Below the pieces are notes generated by a model. It was not told the DNA's origin. It saw only the letters and a list, made by a program, of their open reading frames with translations, and ran no database searches. DNA of 64,000 nt, taken from contig NZ_CP034683.1 of assembly GCF_003990335.1 (NCBI RefSeq), positions 3,021,501 through 3,085,500 of the forward strand, in the 5' to 3' direction. Every line of letters starts with the position of its first letter. The stretch's first letter is position 1. The DNA is from Rheinheimera mangrovi. Its GTDB lineage: Bacteria > Pseudomonadota > Gammaproteobacteria > Enterobacterales > Alteromonadaceae. A program made the position numbers and the translations under genes. Shown piece by piece: positions 60,353 through 64,000 of the stretch.

Positions 60353-61618
60353 ATGTCCGATCTGGTCAGTTGGTCCCGTATAAAAAATTTACCCGGCCCC
60401 GCCTGGGTATTGTTGCTGGGCAATTTTTTTGTTCGCGGCAGCTATTTTATGGTCTGGCCATTTATCTCTGTATTGCTCTATCAAAAGTTTAAGCTCAGTG
60501 CGACCGAAATAGGCCTCTGGCTTACCAGTGCAGCTATGCTTGCTGTGGTGCTTGGCTTTTATGCAGGTTATTTATCTGACCGCTTTGGTCGTTATCCATT
60601 ATTGCTGGCCGCAGCCGCACTAGGCACTTTTACATTTAGCTGCTTCGCTTTAGCCCAAAGCAAAGAAGGCTTTATTTGTTGTATTTTCTTATCCACTTTG
60701 CCACGGGCGTTATGGGATGCGCCCAGTAAAGCATGGCTGGGCGATTCATTACCCGACCCCAAAGATCGTGAACTGGCGTTGCAAGGCCTTTACTTTATGG
60801 TGAATGCAGGCGCAGCTATTGGGCCCCTGTTGGGTCTTTCTGCAGGTCTGACGGGTAATCCTCTGACGTTTTTTATTACAGCCTTCTCGTATTTTCTATT
60901 AGGTGTGGCCGTGCTGTTTTTTCGCCGTAAACCGAAACAAAGTTCGCAAAGTCACAATCCGATGCGCTTTGGCCAAACCTTATTTTTATTAAAAAAAGAC
61001 CAGCTGTTTTTACTGGTGATTGTGGCCAATATTTTAGTGACTTTTATCTATGCGCACTGTGACTCCAGTCTGATCCAATACCTGACCCGGGCGGAAGTAC
61101 CGGAGCTGGTAGCACTGATCTCAGCCATGATTATTCTGAATTCCAGCGTCATAGTGCTATTTCAGTTTCCGTTATTACGGCTAATGGCCAGTTGGCCTGT
61201 GGTATCACGTATTTACGCGGGGTTGTTGTTACTGGCGGCATCACAACTTGGTTTCGCGCTCAATCCACCCGCGTGGTTTTGGGGCTGGATAGCAGCTGTA
61301 GTTGTATTAAGTCTTGGCGAAGCTATTTTATTTGCCAATATGAATGTGCATTTGGATCAGTTGGCACCGGCTTCGTTACGTGGCAGCTACTTTGGCGCCG
61401 CCAGTTTGTACGCCATAGGCTATTCGTTATCCCCAGTATTAGGCGGCGTGATACTGGACTTGTGGGGAGGCCCTGCACTTTTCGCCATAAGTTTTAGCTT
61501 ATGCCTGGCGGTCTTTATCAGCTATCAGTGCAGCGGCAAACTAAAACGACCTGACTTTATTCAGCTTGAGCAGGAATGGAAAGAACAGGCAAAACAAGGG
61601 ACAGTTGCGGGTTCATAG
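60353..61618 (+). CDS. Major facilitator superfamily transporter (MdtH-like)
   Basis: A 421-residue protein with about 12 transmembrane helices and MFS motif A (YAGYLSDRFGRYPLLL, between helices 2 and 3). WLGDSLPDPKDRELALQGLYFMVNAGAAIGP and the C-terminal half resemble the MdtH multidrug-efflux type. The ATG at 60353 has GGGAG; a TTG 15 bases upstream is less likely. Confidence 0.88.
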   Translation: MSDLVSWSRIKNLPGPAWVLLLGNFFVRGSYFMVWPFISVLLYQKFKLSATEIGLWLTSAAMLAVVLGFYAGYLSDRFGRYPLLLAAAALGTFTFSCFALAQSKEGFICCIFLSTLPRALWDAPSKAWLGDSLPDPKDRELALQGLYFMVNAGAAIGPLLGLSAGLTGNPLTFFITAFSYFLLGVAVLFFRRKPKQSSQSHNPMRFGQTLFLLKKDQLFLLVIVANILVTFIYAHCDSSLIQYLTRAEVPELVALISAMIILNSSVIVLFQFPLLRLMASWPVVSRIYAGLLLLAASQLGFALNPPAWFWGWIAAVVVLSLGEAILFANMNVHLDQLAPASLRGSYFGAASLYAIGYSLSPVLGGVILDLWGGPALFAISFSLCLAVFISYQCSGKLKRPDFIQLEQEWKEQAKQGTVAGS

Positions 61619-61662
61619 TTACCCCCCGCTTTGCCTGATCACGAACAGGTGCCATTTTAAAA

Positions 61663-61851
61663 TCAGTTGTAACCCAGTTCTGCACAATGCTCTATGGTCG
61701 GGTCAAAGCGTTTTGCTTTCACAGCTTCGCAATCATCGTCACGCCAGATCAAGCTTAGCGCTCTGCGTTCTTGCTGGGTTAAATCGTCCTTTCCATTACT
61801 TGCGCTGTATCCAAAGGGTTGCGCACTTTGCTGTTGTTTGATTGCACTCAT
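61663..61851 (-). CDS. Small hypothetical protein
   Basis: A 62-residue soluble, charged protein (starts MSAIKQQQSAQPFGYSASNG; ends DPTIEHCAELGYN). The ATG at 61851 has GGAG eight bases upstream; the alternative at 61860 has no such site. No known domain is recognised. It is isolated between the MFS gene and the small outer-membrane-like gene. Confidence 0.5.
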   Translation of the reverse strand: MSAIKQQQSAQPFGYSASNGKDDLTQQERRALSLIWRDDDCEAVKAKRFDPTIEHCAELGYN

Positions 61852-62109
61852 AAGATGCACTCCTGTCTTCTTTTGGTTGACACTGCCGGGTAAGATTCGG
61901 GCTTCCCAACAGCAGGCGAATTTGAAGTTTAACCCGCTAAAGATGAGCGCTAGCTGAACTGGCTAACTGTTTTTTAACCACAAAATACCCCCCCCAATCC
62001 CCGCTCAGAGCACAGTTAAACAACAGTAAGCTGCCGTTCAGTTAACAAAGGTAGACTGCCGCCTTATCGTCACTGGACGTCTGCTTGATTTACAAGAAGG
62101 ATCACAATA

Positions 62110-62538
62110 ATGAAAATTAAATTAGCTTTGGCCACGTTCGTATTTGCAACCACAATGGCAACAGGCTTTGCTCAGGCTGGTGTATTTGTCCCGGCCGCAG
62201 GTTTTGGCTCTCAGTACGGCGACTTAGGCGCTAAGTTTATGTATCGTGAAGACAATATGGCTCTTTATGTGGGTGCAGGTGTAGGTGGAGCTGCTGTAGG
62301 TTTTCACATCGCCCCATCAGCCAACAGCCAGCACGTATTTGGTGCTCAGTATGCTTCTGGATCCGATGTGTTCGACAGTGAAGATTTAATACTTGCCACT
62401 TATGATTACCACTTTAGCGGTTTTAGTGGCCGTGGCTGGACTTTAGGTGGTGGTTTAGGCACTGCAGATTACGATGGAGGCCGCAGGAATGGCGACAGCA
62501 AAACTGTGGCAGTATTTAACGTCGGTTATAAATTCTGA
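62110..62538 (+). CDS. Small secreted beta-barrel-like protein
   Basis: A 142-residue protein with a signal peptide (KIKLALATFVFATTMATGFAQA) and alternating polar/hydrophobic, Gly-rich strands (ALYVGAGVGGAAVGFHIA; YDYHFSGFSGRGWTLGGGLG), ending in FNVGYKF with a C-terminal Phe as in outer-membrane proteins. It is short for a full barrel (perhaps eight short strands). Function unknown. AAGGAT precedes the ATG. Confidence 0.75.
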   Translation: MKIKLALATFVFATTMATGFAQAGVFVPAAGFGSQYGDLGAKFMYREDNMALYVGAGVGGAAVGFHIAPSANSQHVFGAQYASGSDVFDSEDLILATYDYHFSGFSGRGWTLGGGLGTADYDGGRRNGDSKTVAVFNVGYKF

Positions 62539-62564
62539 TTGATGGTTCGACCAACAGAGTTCAA

Positions 62565-62599
62565 ATGAAGAAAGGCTGCCGATGGCAGCCTTTCTTCAT
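62565..62599. terminator. Long bidirectional terminator
   Basis: ATGAAGAAAGGCTGCC-GAT-GGCAGCCTTTCTTCAT is a perfect 16-bp stem with a three-base loop between converging genes. Confidence 0.9.
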
Positions 62600-62603
62600 C
62601 ATG

Positions 62604-63476
62604 CTATAAAAACAAACTTGTGTATTGCGCAGGCATCTGCTGTAACGGTTTAATTTTCACATCTTTGTAAAACACTTCAGCGGCTTCACTTTGCAGCTGA
62701 ATTTTACCTTCGACTAAAGGTTCGGTTTTGCCTTCCGGCGTCACATAACGGGAATTTCTCAGCACCATCACTACATGACCGTTGACTATATGCAGGCTCT
62801 GGCCTTCAAAGCTAATCAGCTCCACTGTATTCCACTGCCCTGCTGGTTTTTCATGATTTTCTTTACGCAGCACAAAGCCCTGCAACTCTTCGCCTTTGCC
62901 GACCTTGAGAAATGGCTGACTCTCATCAGCGACAGCATTCATAATAGACTCAGGCATAAAAGCACGAATATCAATGGCTGAACCAGCTTGTTGCCAGTAG
63001 TCACCGTTATGACCTTCCATGATCTGGAATTCCTGCGACATCATCCAGGAGCGGAAATACTCCTGCCCATGCTCACCAATGGCGTGATACAAAATACCGC
63101 TGTCTTTCAGTTTATTCAGCCGAGGTGGCCACTTTTTATCACCCCAGCGAAATTGCAGTTTTAAATGGTAGTTTTTGTAGGAGTTTTTACTGGTGACTGC
63201 GCCATAAATTTCACCGCTGACCCTAAGTACAGGTTCGTTGTTTTCTTGCTGTATAGTAAAGACTTTGTATCTGTCGTTGCCGGTATTAAAACCTATAGGC
63301 GCTATCGGCTTACCCTGTTCGTCTTTTGGCACAGAACCATCGTAAGACTCTTTATGTTTATAACTTAAATAGGTGTCCCACTGGCTCAGATTTTTATCCA
63401 GCAAAGGCTGCCAGTCCGCTGCCAATGCTGAATAACTACAAAAGGCGATAGAAAAACACAGGAGTTTAAGTGTCAT
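62604..63476 (-). CDS. DUF1080 (3-keto-disaccharide hydrolase-type) secreted protein
   Basis: A 290-residue protein with signal peptide (TLKLLCFSIAFCSYSALA) and a concanavalin-like fold of the DUF1080 family (DWQPLLDKNLSQWDTYL; NYHLKLQFRWGD; DSGILYHAIGEHGQ; EFQIMEGHNGDYW; VEGKIQLQSEAAEVFYKDVKIKPL). Family members cleave or bind sugars such as 3-keto-disaccharides. A LacI-type palindrome lies 52-70 bp upstream, which fits sugar control. Confidence 0.85.
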   Translation of the reverse strand: MTLKLLCFSIAFCSYSALAADWQPLLDKNLSQWDTYLSYKHKESYDGSVPKDEQGKPIAPIGFNTGNDRYKVFTIQQENNEPVLRVSGEIYGAVTSKNSYKNYHLKLQFRWGDKKWPPRLNKLKDSGILYHAIGEHGQEYFRSWMMSQEFQIMEGHNGDYWQQAGSAIDIRAFMPESIMNAVADESQPFLKVGKGEELQGFVLRKENHEKPAGQWNTVELISFEGQSLHIVNGHVVMVLRNSRYVTPEGKTEPLVEGKIQLQSEAAEVFYKDVKIKPLQQMPAQYTSLFL

Positions 63477-63527
63477 TGCTTTTATCCAATAATGAGTGAT
63501 TTCAATTGGATACCAGTTTAATCATTA

Positions 63528-63546
63528 AATGTAAAGCGCTTACATT
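63528..63546. promoter_or_regulatory. LacI-family operator upstream of the DUF1080 gene
   Basis: AATGTAAAGCGCTTACATT is nearly palindromic, with the central AGCGCT and TGTAA/TTACA arms typical of LacI/GalR-family operators. Confidence 0.6.
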
Positions 63547-63606
63547 GAAGTGTAGAAGTAAAGCATATTACGTTTTTTCGTAACCTGCTCTCCCCCCATT
63601 TTGAGT

Positions 63607-63720
63607 GTATACCCAAGTAACTTGGAATTGCAGGGAGGCCCCAGTCACATAGGTACACTATGTGACTGGGGCGAGAGCATGCAGTCAACAAAGCTGCAGC
63701 TTCAAGTACGACGAGTATAT
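63607..63720. repeat. ~114-bp palindromic MITE-like element
   Basis: Terminal segments TATACCCAAG... and ...CGAGTATA are imperfect inverted repeats (about 17 of 26 positions). The centre is a perfect 15-bp stem GCCCCAGTCACATAG/CTATGTGACTGGGGC with loop GTACA (63638-63672). Parts recur at 4219, 5369 and 29063. No gene is carried. It sits directly downstream of the S41-type gene and overlaps its stop by one base. Confidence 0.75.
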
Positions 63721-64000
63721 TACCAGTTCAGCTTTTGAGCGTCTTTGGCCATCCCTGGTTTTAAAGGTTCAGCTTTCAGTTGTGGCACTGCTTTTTCCTG
63801 TAACTGTTTTTGTAGCAGACTGATGGCATAAGATAACTGTGCATCCTGACCACTAAAACTGGCGTAGGGTAGATTATCGACCAGTACATCAGGGCTAACA
63901 CCACGGCCTTCGATGATCCAGCGTCCTTCTTTATCAAACTGCGCGGTTTCGGCGACACGAGCCACGCCCATATCAGCTAACAAATTACGACCAGATAACC
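63720..64000 (-). CDS. Tricorn-like S41 protease, C-terminal end only
   Basis: The frame runs off the right edge. The visible part (about 93 residues) begins LSGRNLLADMG and includes WIIEGRGVSPDVLVDNLPYA and ASFSGQDAQLSYAISLLQKQL, which match the C-terminus of tricorn-type S41 peptidases (EGxGVxPDIxVxNLPH...GxDAQLExAI). Catalytic residues lie outside the window. The start is not visible; internal TTG/ATG codons near 63983 are not real starts. Confidence 0.75.
   Translation of the reverse strand, partial: LSGRNLLADMGVARVAETAQFDKEGRWIIEGRGVSPDVLVDNLPYASFSGQDAQLSYAISLLQKQLQEKAVPQLKAEPLKPGMAKDAQKLNW

Noticed and set aside
63638..63672. CRP site (TGTGA/TCACA) in the palindromic element
   Set aside because: TCACA and TGTGA are in the wrong order and spacing; they belong to the repeat's central stem, found in other copies.

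Overview
The window is chromosomal DNA from a gammaproteobacterium of the Alteromonadales/Chromatiales type. A Rheinheimera-like species is my best guess. This rests on gene order (accD-truA-fimV-asd-pdxB-fabB-mnmC; motY-rnt-grxD-sodB; yeaG-yeaH-ycgB; apt-dnaX-ybaB-recR-htpG...adk), a large Alteromonas-style TonB receptor, polar FimV/HubP, Na+-motor MotY and moderate GC. I see no rRNA, tRNA, CRISPR array, prophage or intact insertion sequence. Both edges cut genes: the start of accD on the left and the C-terminus of a tricorn-like S41 protease on the right.

Layout. 1-8 kb (minus strand): accD start, truA, fimV, asd, pdxB, fabB. 8-11 kb (plus): mnmC and two small response regulators, meeting motY head-on in a shared terminator. 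12-19 kb: rnt, grxD, sodB and the yeaG-yeaH-ycgB stress operon. 19-24 kb: a coupled CheC-type response regulator/diguanylate cyclase pair, an exported peroxiredoxin, an Hsp20, a hydrolase, a MAPEG protein and adk. 24.8-26.9 kb: doxX, an ECF sigma factor and its anti-sigma factor. 27-33 kb: htpG, recR, ybaB, dnaX, apt. 33-35.2 kb: an hvf/buf-type copper-metallophore RiPP operon. 35-41 kb: a C4 zinc-finger protein, a methyltransferase, a TPR/2OG-oxygenase and a TonB receptor. 41.6-46 kb: dinG, a TauE-like exporter, priC and an HDAC-like deacetylase. 46-64 kb: mixed metabolic, regulatory and chemotaxis genes.

The most interesting system is the hvfABC locus. It has a secreted precursor with six Cys in EAKCG/EGKCG repeats, a DUF692 (MNIO) maturase, a DUF2063 partner, and a 39-residue membrane protein that appears to be the last gene of the operon. 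The DoxX component usually found in such operons lies about 7 kb away, beside an ECF sigma/anti-sigma pair. The two loci flank the conserved apt-to-htpG block. Upstream of both hvfA and doxX I find the same motif, TTGAAA-N19-GTCT, so one sigma factor may control the split system.

Other points: a conserved dnaX -1 frameshift signal; an orphan FNR box with a terminator-ended intergenic stretch that may encode a small RNA; a family of about 114-bp palindromic mobile-like repeats; and candidate FabR, LexA, LacI-type, Fur, sigma-32 and MarR sites. Five small genes were recovered: the accD start, the 39-aa hvf-linked protein, a YbaM-like protein, a 43-aa membrane protein and a 62-aa soluble protein.
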